Below, in pieces: positions 29,236 through 38,131 of a stretch of 64,000 nt of DNA (positions are counted from its first letter, which is position 1; every line of letters begins with the position of its first letter). This stretch comes from Terrabacter sp. 28 (lineage in GTDB: Bacteria > Actinomycetota > Actinomycetes > Actinomycetales > Dermatophilaceae). Under the pieces are notes generated by a model, which saw only the letters and a list, made by a program, of their open reading frames with translations, had not been told where the DNA came from and did no database searches. The position numbers and the translations under genes were made by a program. Location: contig JYOE01000014.1 in the NCBI GenBank assembly GCA_000955875.1, forward strand, positions 93,328 to 157,327. The letters are read 5' to 3'.

Positions 29236-29493
29236 GTGCTGCTCGTCTGGGACGAGAACGCGTGGGACGACTACCTGTGGTGGCAGGCGCAGGACCGCAA
29301 GGTGCTCAAGCGCATCAACACACTGCTGGTCGACATCCAACGCAACGGCAACGAGGGCATCGGCAAGCCCGAGGCGCTGAAGCACGACTTCGCCGGCTAC
29401 TGGTCCCGACGAATCACCGATGAGCATCGCCTCGTCTACAAGATCACCACCGATGAAGTCCGCATCGCTGCCTGTCGATACCACTACGGGTAG
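29236..29493 (+). CDS. yoeB: YoeB-family mRNA interferase toxin
   Basis: 85 residues, full length for the family. It cleaves mRNA in the ribosomal A site. The family signature is intact: WDDYLWWQAQDRKVLKRIN at the N-terminus, GKPEALKHDFAGYWSRRITDEHRLVY in the middle (catalytic Glu and Arg region) and the C-terminal ACRYHYG with the catalytic His-Tyr pair. GTG start at 29236, translationally coupled to yefM. With all catalytic residues present the toxin is likely functional. Confidence 0.95.
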   Translation: MLLVWDENAWDDYLWWQAQDRKVLKRINTLLVDIQRNGNEGIGKPEALKHDFAGYWSRRITDEHRLVYKITTDEVRIAACRYHYG

Positions 29494-29653
29494 CCACTCG
29501 ACCTGCGGCACATGCGCGAGCGTTGCCGCACGCAGCGGGATCCCTGCAAGGGCGATCCGGAGCGCGCGCCGGCGCGCCACGGGATTCGGGACCTTCCCGA
29601 CGATCGCCGCCGGAGCCGTTCCTGGATGTGCGCCGGCGATGCAGACTGGGGGG

Positions 29654-32591
29654 ATGGCGGGGAACCCTCTCCGCGTGGTGGTCGGTCGGCGCTCTGAGCG
29701 CGCCGAGCTGGCCCATCTCCTGGACGACATCGACCAGGGGCACGGTCGCGTGCTCGTTCTGGAGGGCGAAGCCGGTACCGGGAAGACCACGCTTGCGCGC
29801 GAACTCCGCGAGGCCGCCGACGGCCGTGGGTTCACCACCCTCTGGGGCGCCTGCGTCCACTTCGCCTCGGCCCGCATTCCCTACGTGCCGCTGGTCCGAG
29901 CGACCGACGACTGGGCCGAGGGCAGGCAGGCGGGTGATCCCCTCGTCGACGTGGCCAACAGGCTGTTCGCCCGGCCCGTGGGGGAACTCGGCGAGCCCGA
30001 CGTGGTGCGCAGCACCGAGCGCCTCCTCCGCAGCCTCGCCACAGCCGCGCCGACCGTCCTCGTCGTCGACGACCTCCAGTGGGCTGACACCGCGACTCTC
30101 GACGCCCTCGCCTTCGTCGCGTCCGGCCTCGTGCATCGGCGCCTGGGTCTCCTGCTGCTCCTGCGGGCAGAGGATCGCCCCGTCGGCAGCCTGCTTCACG
30201 AGTGGCTCGCCGACCTCCGCCGACTGGAAGGCGTCGCTGAGCTGACGTTGTCGCGGATGTCGCAGGACGAGACGCTCGAGCAGGTGGCGGCACTTCGCGA
30301 GGCGGCTACGCCCGCTCTTGGGAGAGCAGTCCACGAGAGGACCGGCGGGAACCCCTACTTCACCGAACTGCTCCTCGAGGGGATGCCACCCGGGACGGCC
30401 GAGCTGCCGGCACAGGTGCCGGCGCGGCTGCGAGACGCCGTCCTGGCACGGTGGCACACCCTGTCGGCCGACGCCCGGTGGGTCACTCGCGTCCTGGCCA
30501 TCGGCGGACGTCCCCGGCCCGTGGACATCCTGCGCGAAGTCGTCACCGGCCTGAGGGGGACCTCGACCTGCGAGGGTCGCTCGCGGAGGCGATGGACAAG
30601 GGCGTGGTAGCCCGGGGAGCGGTCGAAACCGTGTGGCTGCTTCACCCGCTCCTGCGCGAAGTCCTGGTGACCCAGGTGGCTCCGGGCGAGGACGATGCGG
30701 CCACGCACCTCGCCTACGCCGAGGTCCTCGGCCGCACGGCGGGTGACGACCCGGTGGCAGCAGGTGACGTGTCCGAGCACCTCGCAGCGGGCCGGGACGC
30801 CGACGGCGCGTTCCACTGGGCCCTCGTGTCCGCGGACCTCGCCGTCGAGGTCGGCGCCACCACGCAGGCCTGCCTCAGCCTCGCCATGGCGACGGACCTG
30901 TGGTCCAGCGTGTCCGACGGAGCGCGCGGCAACGAGCTGGACCACGTCGACCTCCTGCGCCGGGCCGCCCGGGCGGAGTGGTCGACCGGTGTCGCAGACC
31001 GCGGGAGCGCATGGCTCGACGAGGCGGTGTCGATCCTCGAAAGACGTGACGATCCTCTTCTGCTCGCCGAGGTCCTCCTCCAGCGCTCCGGGCAGGAGGA
31101 TATCGACTTCGACATCGGGTCCTCCGCGGCGGACCTCCGGCGAGCCGCGGAGCTCGTCGAGGGCAGTCCGCACAGCGACACCGGGGTCGCCGTCCTGTCC
31201 GAGTACGCCTGCGCACAGTGGGTGATGGGAGACCGGGCCGCGGCGACAACGACCGCTGGGCGAGTCGTCGAGCTCGCTGTTGGCGCGGGACCGCGCGCCC
31301 TTGCCTGGGCGACGTACGCCTCCGCAATCGTGGACCTGTCGAGCGACCGGGCTGATCGGATGGGCGAGGCCTACCACCTCGCGAAGTCGGCCGGCGACCC
31401 GATGTGCCTGGCGTACACGGCGGGCTGGTGGCCTCGCCTGCTCCATGATGCGGAGCGATACGACGAGCAGGTCGCCGCCGCCGACCGAGCCGCCGCGGAC
31501 CTCCGCGAGTCCGGCGATCTCGAGGGCCCGAAGTGGCTCGCCGTCGAAGCGGCGAGGACGCTGATCATGACCGGCGACTGGGCCCGGGTCCGGACGCTGC
31601 TCCGTGGTCCCTTCGCGACGGGGACGCGCTCCAGCGGCGATGTCGGGTTGGCTTGGGCGTCAGCCCTGCTCGGGGTGCGCGCCGGGCAGATCGGATGGGC
31701 GGCCCGACAGTTCGACCGGCTCCTGGAGTTCGGCGCCTGGACCAACTGGTTCTGGCCACTCGCCCAGCCGGTGGCCGAGCTCGCGCTGGCCACCGGACGG
31801 CCGTGGGACGCCCTCGAAGTCCTCGACTCCCGCCATGAGCCGGACCTGTTTCACCGCTGGGTCGGGCCGCTCCATGTCGCGCTCGCGACCACGGCCTGCG
31901 CCGATCTGGCCGAGGAGCCGGTCCGCCCGGACGAGCTCGACTCGCGGGCGCTCGCCGCCCTCGACGGGATCAAGAGGTGGGTGGACGACGTGGCCGCGGC
32001 TCAGCCCGGCGGGGGCCGCCGACGGCATGACGTGCTGTGGGAGGCCCGAACCGCGGCCGAGGAGGCCCGGCTCCGGTGGGCTCTCTCGGACAGCTCCTAC
32101 GCGAAGGCCGGCTCTGACTGCGTCGACGCCTTCTCCTCATTCCGGACCCACGCTCGCCGGGACGGGTTCCCCTGGGAGGAGGCGTACGCCGGCCTCCGGC
32201 TGGCCGAGGCCATGATCCGGAGGCAGGCGCCTCACGGCGAGGTCGCGGCGGTCCTCCGAGAGGCCCACGCCCGGGCGGTCGCCCTGGGGGCGGATCACCT
32301 GGCCGCGCGGCTCGCGACGCTGGCCAGAGTCACCCGAACCTCGCTGGAGGCGGTGTCCGCAGACCTCGGGGCCCGCCTACCCGTCGACCCACTCACCCCC
32401 GCGAGCGGGAGGTCCTGGCGCACCTGGTGGCCGGGCGCACGAACGCCGAGATCGCCGACGCCCTCTTCCTGTCGGTCAAGACGGTCGGCATCCATGTCTC
32501 GAACGTGCTCCGCAAGACCGGCACGCACAGCCGTGGCGAGGCGGCCCTCTGGGCGACGCGGACGGATAGGGCGGCTGTGGACGAGATCTAG
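29654..32591 (+). pseudogene. LuxR-family (LAL-type) ATPase regulator with two frameshifts
   Basis: Starts MAGNPLRVVVGRRSERAEL with Walker A EGEAGTGKTTLARE and Walker B VLVVDDLQWADTATL. The frame breaks at the G run 30555-30559 and continues in the next frame (DLDLRGSLAEAMDKG) through about 600 residues of helical repeats, then breaks again at the C run 32396-32400 and finishes with a perfect LuxR HTH (REREVLAHLVAGRTNAEIAD, then SVKTVGIHVSNVLRK). Each break is repaired by adding one base; with both the gene would be 979 codons. Either a real pseudogene or two homopolymer sequencing errors. Start ATG 29654 after a G run. Confidence 0.85.
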
Positions 32592-32671
32592 GGTGCCGTC
32601 CCCGATGTCCGAGCAGGCGGGACGGCGCATCGTCGAGGAGTCATTTCAAACCCTCGAATCGGAGGCTCGTC

Positions 32672-32935
32672 ATGTCGAACCACCTCGCACATCGCGCACT
32701 GTCCGCTCTCGCGGGCGCCGCGACGGCCGGCGTCCTGTCGGTCGCCCCCGCCTACGCCCAGCTCCCCGTCCCGCCCGACCCCGGGCCGCTCGTGAGCACT
32801 CCGACGCCAACCCTTTCCCAGGACGGACCGGAGGTGCTCCAGATCGCCCTCGGTGCCCTGGGCGGAGCCGCCCTGGCGGCGGCCGCGGCCGGCGCACTGA
32901 GCCGCAGTCGCCACGCCTCCGGCGTGCCCGCCTGA
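32672..32935 (+). CDS. Small exported membrane protein
   Basis: 87 residues. A signal peptide (HRALSALAGAATAGVLSVAPAYA) is followed by a proline-rich linker (PVPPDPGPLVSTPTPT) and a C-terminal hydrophobic helix (ALGALGGAALAAAAAGAL) before a short basic tail, so the linker faces outward. GGAGG precedes the ATG by 7 bases. It is 80 bases after the LuxR-type gene and could be its partner. A weak 6-bp hairpin at 32955-32970 follows. Function unknown. Confidence 0.65.
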   Translation: MSNHLAHRALSALAGAATAGVLSVAPAYAQLPVPPDPGPLVSTPTPTLSQDGPEVLQIALGALGGAALAAAAAGALSRSRHASGVPA

Positions 32936-32985
32936 CCAACTGCAGCGCCACAACAGCCCCTGCCGGGGCTCATGGAGGACGTGTG

Positions 32986-33024
32986 GAGCTGGCGGGGGGG
33001 ACTCGAACCCCCAACCACCTGTTT
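32986..33024. repeat. attL: duplicated 3' part of tRNA-Thr
   Basis: 39 bases matching 44077-44114 from GAGCTGGC through CCACCTGTTT, with one extra G in the G run (seven instead of six). Downstream of GTTT the two copies diverge at the anticodon loop, so this copy cannot make a tRNA. It marks the left end of the integrated element. Confidence 0.9.
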
Positions 33025-33142
33025 GTGTCTGGCACTCTTGCTGGCCCTTGTTGTCTGCGCGAAAGCCCTTGGCGCTGAGCGCATTCGGGGCCTCATTCTC
33101 TGCCGTCACCTCTCCAGGCTGCTGGTCACTTCGGCGCGAAAG

Positions 33143-33164
33143 AGGTGGGCAAAGCGGTGGGTGA
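33143..33164. repeat. 22-bp repeat, left copy (possible Int arm site)
   Basis: AGGTGGGCAAAGCGGTGGGT plus GA is identical to 44012-44033, the last bases of the integrase gene, in the same orientation. In the excised circle the two copies would flank attP at 118 and 43 bases, as expected for arm-type integrase sites. It could instead be a fragment of an older integrase gene end. Confidence 0.7.
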
Positions 33165-33485
33165 TGCGAGTGCCTCCCCCAGCTACGCGGGTCTGCGCAT
33201 CGACCATCACCGGGCCGCTCGAGAAGGTGCCGCGCAGAAGGCGTTTGGCCGACCCAACCGGGCGGGCCGTAATCCGCAGGTCGCGCTCGAGGTGGGCAGC
33301 GGTCCTCCATGGGGCTCGGCCGAAGCGGCGACTGCGGGGGCTTCCCTCGTCCAGGCGCCTGTGTCGCAACGACGGAGCATCGAGCCTGCCGATGGGAGTG
33401 GCCTCGACGGGGCGGGCGCCGCCCTGAGTTCGTAAAAGTGTGGGGGCGGCGGGGTGCGCGAGGACGGCGCGCCAGCGCCGCCCGC

Positions 33486-33520
33486 AGCGCGGGGCCCCTG
33501 CCGCGGGTCCCCGCGCTTTT
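33486..33520 (+). terminator. Intrinsic terminator with T tract
   Basis: AGCGCGGGG (33486-33494) pairs with CCCCGCGCT (33509-33517) around a GC-rich loop, followed by TTTT to 33520. A small second hairpin (33522-33536) follows directly. No gene immediately upstream on the plus strand is recognised; it may insulate the element cargo from the chromosome. Confidence 0.6.
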
Positions 33521-33584
33521 CTGCGCCGGAGGCGCAGCTTGAGCCAGTACAGAAACTCTTCACCGATTCGAGTTCCGATTGAAC

Positions 33585-33632
33585 GTCCCCGTGGATCCAA
33601 CGCCCTCGGCGGAGCGGCAGATCCACGGGGAC
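33585..33632. repeat. Perfect 13-bp inverted repeat
   Basis: GTCCCCGTGGATC (33585-33597) and GATCCACGGGGAC (33620-33632) are exact inverted copies separated by 22 bases. It is 48 bases before the decayed aldo/keto reductase start, so it may have been its operator or a transcript-end structure. Confidence 0.6.
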
Positions 33633-33679
33633 CGCCGGGGGTGAACGAGACGGACCCGAGGAGAGCAACGTGGTCGCAC

Positions 33680-33903
33680 GTGCGTGATCGCGAGCTGGGC
33701 AGCACCGGGATGTCGGTAGCGGAGGTCGGTTTAGGCGCATGAGCGATCGGCGGTGACGCGTGCTGGTCCGTCGAGGACAAGGCGTCGGTGGCAGCCGGGG
33801 GTGCGCTCTGTAACTGAGGGTGATCCCCTTCCACACGGCCGACGTGTACGGGACGGCCACAACCAAGAGCTCTTGGCGAAGGCCATCCAGGGCCGTCGGA
33901 GCG
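33680..33903 (+). pseudogene. Aldo/keto reductase fragment, decayed
   Basis: The start VRDRELGSTGMSVAEVGLGA is a typical aldo/keto reductase N-terminus. The expected next residue Trp is a TGA stop; the same frame then reads AIGGDACWSVEDKASVAA before another stop. HTADVYG and, in a different frame, DGHNQELLAKAIQGRR continue the family sequence. Two stops and at least one frameshift in about 75 codons, and the remaining 200 residues of the family are missing. Confidence 0.85.
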
Positions 33904-34131
33904 GGGGTTTGGTCGAGAAGCTATGGGCGCCTCCCGCCGAGGGCTTCCGTAGGTCGATGGAACCGGGGCTAAGCGGCGCATTTGCGGAAGTTCCGGATAT
34001 TCATAGCCATTAATGAACGAAGGTTTCGCCGCGCAGCAAAACGAAAGGCGGCACATCTCGTCGTTTGGATCCGAGGGCCACGCCCGGGGGTGTACTCTCC
34101 TGCAATCGGGGCCCGGAAAAGATGGAGGGCG

Positions 34132-34542
34132 ATGATGAAGCGTATTGCGAAGTGCGTATCGGCGCTGGCGATGACAGCGGGGGTGCTCGTTGCGAGCGCC
34201 ACTCCGAGTAGCGCGTTCATCCACGAGATGATCGGTGCGTCGTGCCGTTTTGGCGGTCAGGATGTGGAGCCTCCAGGGCAAGTCGGTGCGTCGAGCGGCA
34301 ACTCGTTCATCCGTGCACTGCAGGCCACCGGGGTGATCTCGTCGATCGTCCAGTCCGCGACTGAGGTGACGATCAACTTCGATCTGGACCGGCCCAACGC
34401 AAAGTTCGTGTCCGCAGGATTCACCCTGAGGATTCCCAATGGCTTTGCGCCTGGAGTCGATCTCGTATTGAACCCGTTGCCCACGATCAACGGGTCGACG
34501 TTCCCCGCGTTCATTCACTGCGCGAACCTTCGGACCCCGTAG
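34132..34542 (+). CDS. Small secreted protein, unknown function
   Basis: 136 residues with a clear signal peptide (MKRIAKCVSALAMTAGVLVASATPSSA). The mature part of about 110 residues has two cysteines (GASCRFGG and FIHCANL) that could form a disulfide and a hydrophobic beta-like pattern (VTINFDLDRP, GFTLRIPNGF). Tandem ATGs at 34132 and 34135 follow GGAGGG; the second has the better spacing. Base composition is lower in GC than the chromosome flanks, in keeping with transfer. Function unknown. Confidence 0.65.
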   Translation: MMKRIAKCVSALAMTAGVLVASATPSSAFIHEMIGASCRFGGQDVEPPGQVGASSGNSFIRALQATGVISSIVQSATEVTINFDLDRPNAKFVSAGFTLRIPNGFAPGVDLVLNPLPTINGSTFPAFIHCANLRTP

Positions 34543-34749
34543 CTGATTGTCGATGCTGAGCCGAATTTGAGGCGCTTAGCATTGGCTTGCGGGGAAAAGC
34601 GCATTTGCCGGGGAATTGTGCATCTCGCTCCTTGACGGGAAATGCCGGACTCAGGGACGCGGCGCAATTGTCCCGATCTCGCGTTCGGTGGATACCAAGA
34701 GATGTTCGGTGATGTGGCACTGCTCGCCACGGTCACACCGGGGGACCTC

Positions 34750-35240
34750 GTCTGCAGAACGAGGCCTCGGTTCGTCGGTGAGCTCATCGGTGAGCTCGAG
34801 GGGAGCGACCGCAAGATCCAGATCGCCCAGAACGAGCTTTGCCGCCCTGGTCCAAGAGCGCGGCTCGAGCCTGCCGGAGCTTACCGGGATCGGACCGACC
34901 GGCGCCGCGCGGCTGCTGGCCGACGTCGGCGACATCCACCGGTTCCGCGACAAGGACCGCTTCGCCTCGTAAAACGGAACCGCGCAGCTGGACGCCTCCT
35001 CCGGGGCCCAGCAACGGCACCGGCCGTCCCGGGCGGGCAATCGCCGGACCAACCGGCCCCGCACATGATGGCCGTCGTGCAGCTGCGCAAGGCAACCCCG
35101 GGAAGGGAGTTCCACGACGCCCGCAAGGCCGGCGGCACACCGTCATTGATGGCGATGCGTTCGCTCGAGAGACGCCTGTCCAACATCGTGTACGCACGCA
35201 TGTTCGCCGACCAGAACCGGCGCGAGATCACCCACCAAAT
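34750..35240 (+). pseudogene. IS110-family transposase, C-terminal remnant
   Basis: The Transposase_20 domain is spread over two frames: GELIGELEGSDRKIQIAQNE, then FAALVQERGSSLPELTGIG and TGAARLLADVGDIHRFRDKD, then after an in-frame TAA in place of Trp NGTAQLDASSGAQQRHR, and finally in the first frame MMAVVQLRK and MAMRSLERRLSNIVYARMFA. At least two frameshifts and two stops; the N-terminal DEDD catalytic half is absent. Typical end product of IS decay. Confidence 0.85.
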
Positions 35241-35510
35241 GGTTGAGGCGACGGGGGCTCGGGAGGGCCCGGGGGCAACGACTCTGACTCCAGCGCGACC
35301 GGCTCACAACCCCACACCGGCTCTTCGGACAAGCCACTTCCCGGACCGCCAGCAACCAGCGTAGAACCCCAGCCCTGGCCGGGTCTTGACCTAAAGGGGT
35401 GCGATGACAGGACGCCGGCGCGCGCGTCACATGGAGGCGCTTCAGCTGAACCGTACCGGCTGCGAATACTGTTCGGAGAGCTCGTATTCGGCTGCGTTGG
35501 GATCCCTGGA

Positions 35511-35741
35511 GTGCTCCTCATTCTCTGGCTCGGAGCACCATCCGACCCCCGTCTGCCGGGCGCCGCCGAGTGTGATCCAGATCCGTTCCAGGCCGATCGA
35601 TGGCGTCATCGTGCGCTGACCGTGGCGCGAATCGGTCTCTCGCTTGCCGCGGTGGCGAACGTGGGGCTCTGGGCAGGGTTCTGGGAGTTCAAGTGGCGTC
35701 GACTTCAGAGGAGCCGCGCCAAGGAACTTGGACGGTCCTGA
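35511..35741 (+). CDS. Possible small membrane protein
   Basis: 76 residues from GTG at 35511 with two hydrophobic segments (VLLILWLGAPS and ALTVARIGLSLAAVANVGLWAGF) and a basic C-terminus. The frame stays open upstream (LRILFGELVFGCVGIPG) but has no start there, so it may be a truncated gene. No family recognised. The 280 bases before it contain only the end of the IS110 remnant and nothing recognisable. Confidence 0.35.
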   Translation: MLLILWLGAPSDPRLPGAAECDPDPFQADRWRHRALTVARIGLSLAAVANVGLWAGFWEFKWRRLQRSRAKELGRS

Positions 35742-35817
35742 CCAGGTCTCGGTGAGCCGGCGATAGCGAACAGCGGCAGTAGCGGATCTCTGAGGTGGGG
35801 GTTTCGGGGCTTGGACC

Positions 35818-36591
35818 TTAGTAGTCCAGACCGGCTTTGGGTACGAGGAGGGGGGCGAGGCTTGCCTGTCTGGCTGCCTGCTGCAGGATCTGTGGGACGT
35901 CGGCGTTGAAACGGTCGATGCCCTCGGCGATGGCCAGGAGCAGGACGTGTAGCGACGGGACTGGGCTGGTCCATTTCAGAAGGACGGCGGTTCCGAGGGC
36001 TTCGCGCATCAGCACGGCGTGGCGGAAGCCTGCCCGCTCGCCCAGCCAGGACCCGGTCTGCACCATCCACACACCCGCGGCGGCGAGATCACGACAGATC
36101 CCTATGACCTGCTGGTCGGTGAGGTCGCGCACGTCAAGATGCACCCGCAGCCGGAAGCCACGGGACTGCCCCAGTTCGACGAGCCGCTCCACGGCCGCGA
36201 CGAAAGGAGCGGGGGCGTCCCTGGACAGCCGGGCAGCAGTCGCAACGACCGCCAGTTCGATCGCGCCGGCAGCAGCGAGAGCCTCCGCTTCCTCGACCCA
36301 GGCCGGTGCATCTGTCGGTGCGGCGGGGTTTGCGAACCCGAGCCCGGAGACCACTGCGACGGCGGTCCCGTCGAGGTGGCTGGCGGCGTGGGCGATGTGC
36401 TGGGGGCGGCAGGTGATCGCCGCCAGGCGATGGTCCGCAGCCAGCTGGCACCCGGCCCGCAGTTCCGGGATGCCGATCTCGGGCGCGTGCAGCCGATGGT
36501 CGAGGCGGCCGGCGACCTGCTCGAGCGTCAACGTCTGGCGCCCCTGATCGTCCAGCTCCGCCCACGGCAGATCCTGATCGCTCGTGCTCAT
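35818..36591 (-). CDS. Deoxyribose-phosphate aldolase (DeoC)-like protein lacking the Schiff-base lysine
   Basis: 257 residues with DeoC-like order: GRLDHRLHAPEIGIPELRAG (in place of LDHTLLKP), AITCRPQHIAHAA (in place of VCVNP), IELAVVATAARL, and MVQTGSWLGERAGFRHAVLMRE followed by VLLKWTSP. The segment that in aldolases reads KTST carries Gln instead of the Schiff-base Lys, and the acid of the DM motif is Glu; the later Lys is kept. So aldolase activity is doubtful. ATG at 36591. Alone on its strand within the element, with a tandem 9-base repeat about 90 bases upstream. Confidence 0.7.
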   Translation of the reverse strand: MSTSDQDLPWAELDDQGRQTLTLEQVAGRLDHRLHAPEIGIPELRAGCQLAADHRLAAITCRPQHIAHAASHLDGTAVAVVSGLGFANPAAPTDAPAWVEEAEALAAAGAIELAVVATAARLSRDAPAPFVAAVERLVELGQSRGFRLRVHLDVRDLTDQQVIGICRDLAAAGVWMVQTGSWLGERAGFRHAVLMREALGTAVLLKWTSPVPSLHVLLLAIAEGIDRFNADVPQILQQAARQASLAPLLVPKAGLDY

Positions 36592-37117
36592 CTCGTCAGC
36601 CCCTGTCAGTGAAAAGACACCCTCATTGGTCGTTCCGCACCGAACCAAGAAACAGCCCAGACACAGCCCGCCCCGGGACGTCGACACTGTCGACACCGTC
36701 GAGCCTACCCAAATCGGTCCTTTCCAGACGGCGCGCGTGCCGTAACTCTGCGGTCTGGTGCTCGTTGGTCCGGCAGCACCGACCGTGCCGCCGCGAGCCC
36801 GACTTCTGGGCGCTGCGTCTTGGTTCGTGCGCCTGTCGCGGCTCGCCCCCACCAGCCGGGCAGGCTGGCGCTGCCGACGTACCTCCCCCGAGCGTCGGCA
36901 GCGCCGCCGGGTCACGGCACAACAGGCACGCACTGCCTGGGCCACGCCGGCAGCCCGACGCAGTGGGTCAACCAGCTCGAACACGTCGCCGACATGCAGA
37001 ACGTCCTCCGCTGGGCCTGAGCGAGTCGCCTTGTCCGCGTGACACGGTGTCATAGAGCCGTGTCCGAGACTCGTCGAACCCGGGTTCTCCCGGCACGGGC
37101 CAAACGCGTACGACAGC
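36592..37117. other. Divergent intergenic region
   Basis: 526 bases between the DeoC-like and SnoaL-like genes, which point away from each other. The only structure I see is the tandem repeat at 36680-36706; open frames across it are shadows without ribosome sites. Confidence 0.5.
36680..36706. repeat. Three tandem 9-bp repeats (GTCGACACT-like)
   Basis: GTCGACACT, GTCGACACC and GTCGAGCCT follow each other without gap. GTCGAC is itself a palindrome. Position about 90 bases upstream of the DeoC-like start suggests a regulator-binding array; this is inference. Confidence 0.45.
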
Positions 37118-37504
37118 ATGGGGGACATGTTCGACGCCCAGAGGACGACAGAGGCGCTCCAGCAAGCCGTTCGGCTCCGCGACCGGAGGTATCTGGAGGC
37201 GGCGGTGAGCGACCGGATGATCTGGGTGATGCCGCTGCACGACAACCGGCGGTCGAAGCAAGACTGGATCGAGGCCAGCTGCACGGTGAGGTGGAACTGG
37301 TTCAAGGTCGAGACGCGGCGAGTCCTCGACATGGGCGACGATGGTCGCGTAGTCGAATCCTGGGTCAGCCAGTCGCGTGAGCCCGTGGCCGGTGAGGACA
37401 CTGCAGGTCCTGTCACCGCCGCCGGCGTCGTCCTTGACGTCTGGGCCCGCGAGGGCGGGATGTGGCGCCTGATCGCGCGACATCCGCAACGGCGCGACGA
37501 GTAG
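37118..37504 (+). CDS. SnoaL/NTF2-like protein
   Basis: 128 residues with the cone fold pattern of NTF2-like proteins: an N-terminal helix pair (TEALQQAVRLRDRRYLEAAVSD), then strands (RMIWVMPLHDNR; VRWNWFKVETRRVLDMGDDGRVV) and a final GMWRLIARHPQRR. Members bind small molecules or serve as isomerases; the ligand is unknown. Starts ATG 37118 or 37127 (after GGGGGAC). It is isolated between long non-coding gaps. Confidence 0.6.
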   Translation: MGDMFDAQRTTEALQQAVRLRDRRYLEAAVSDRMIWVMPLHDNRRSKQDWIEASCTVRWNWFKVETRRVLDMGDDGRVVESWVSQSREPVAGEDTAGPVTAAGVVLDVWAREGGMWRLIARHPQRRDE

Positions 37505-38131
37505 GGCCGTGCAAGACCCCGCGACGAACATGTCGTTCATCGCCAGGCGGGCACGCGGGGACCGCTGGCTCCTATGAACGGCCGCTGACGCGGGTCGGCC
37601 GGCACCGCTCGACGCCACACGCCCTCTTCCATGCGCGGGCGTCGATCGGCGTGAGGGCCCCGCAGCCTGTCACGGCGGCATCGGCGAGACGTCCGGGTCG
37701 TCTGATGCGGCTGGAGGTGGCGTCGTTCGCGCGCGGGGTTGCATATAGGCGCGGTCGACGGCCGCGATGGCCCTGGCTCGGTGGGTACGTGAGTCCCGGC
37801 GGTGCCGTCCTTGGCCCAGTTACCCCCTGTCTCTCGGTCCGGGGCGGCGCCGTCCCCGACCCGCGCGATGCGGTCACGCTCGCCACCATCGTCGGGCGAG
37901 GGGGTCGACACCCGGTTACCTCCCGAGGGTCGTTGTCGACATGTGGGCCGTGAAGGCGTCTGAGGGGGCTGAGGGGTCTCGGGGCGCCACCAAGCGCCGA
38001 TTTCCGGGACCGTCACGGTGAGAGATGCGCCAGGTCCATCCTGTCGAGGTACTAGGACCTATGTCGTATTGCGCTGTGCCGCCACGCCCGAGGAGCGTCG
38101 AACGGAGCCGGGTCCTAGACAGGAGCTTCCT
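37505..38131. other. Intergenic region, nothing recognised
   Basis: 627 bases between the SnoaL-like gene and the sugar dehydrogenase gene. Frames on both strands (for example 37537-38016 minus) are proline/arginine-rich without recognisable sequence or ribosome site. A promoter for the dehydrogenase should lie near its 3' end, but I cannot point to one. Confidence 0.5.

Larger units (their letters stand above)
32936..33679. other. Left end of the element, no gene recognised
   Basis: Apart from attL, the 22-base repeat, a terminator and an inverted repeat listed separately, I see no credible gene in these 744 bases. Open frames (for example 33145-33435 plus) have no ribosome site and no recognisable sequence. 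Confidence 0.5.

Noticed and set aside
32986..33060. Second tRNA-Thr gene at the left end
   Set aside because: Only the 3' half matches; the anticodon loop and 5' half are missing and the G run has an extra base, so it is an att duplicate.
33106..34518. Minus-strand 470-codon ORF across the left end of the element
   Set aside because: Runs antisense through the aldo/keto reductase remnant and a signal-peptide protein, has no family resemblance and no ribosome site.
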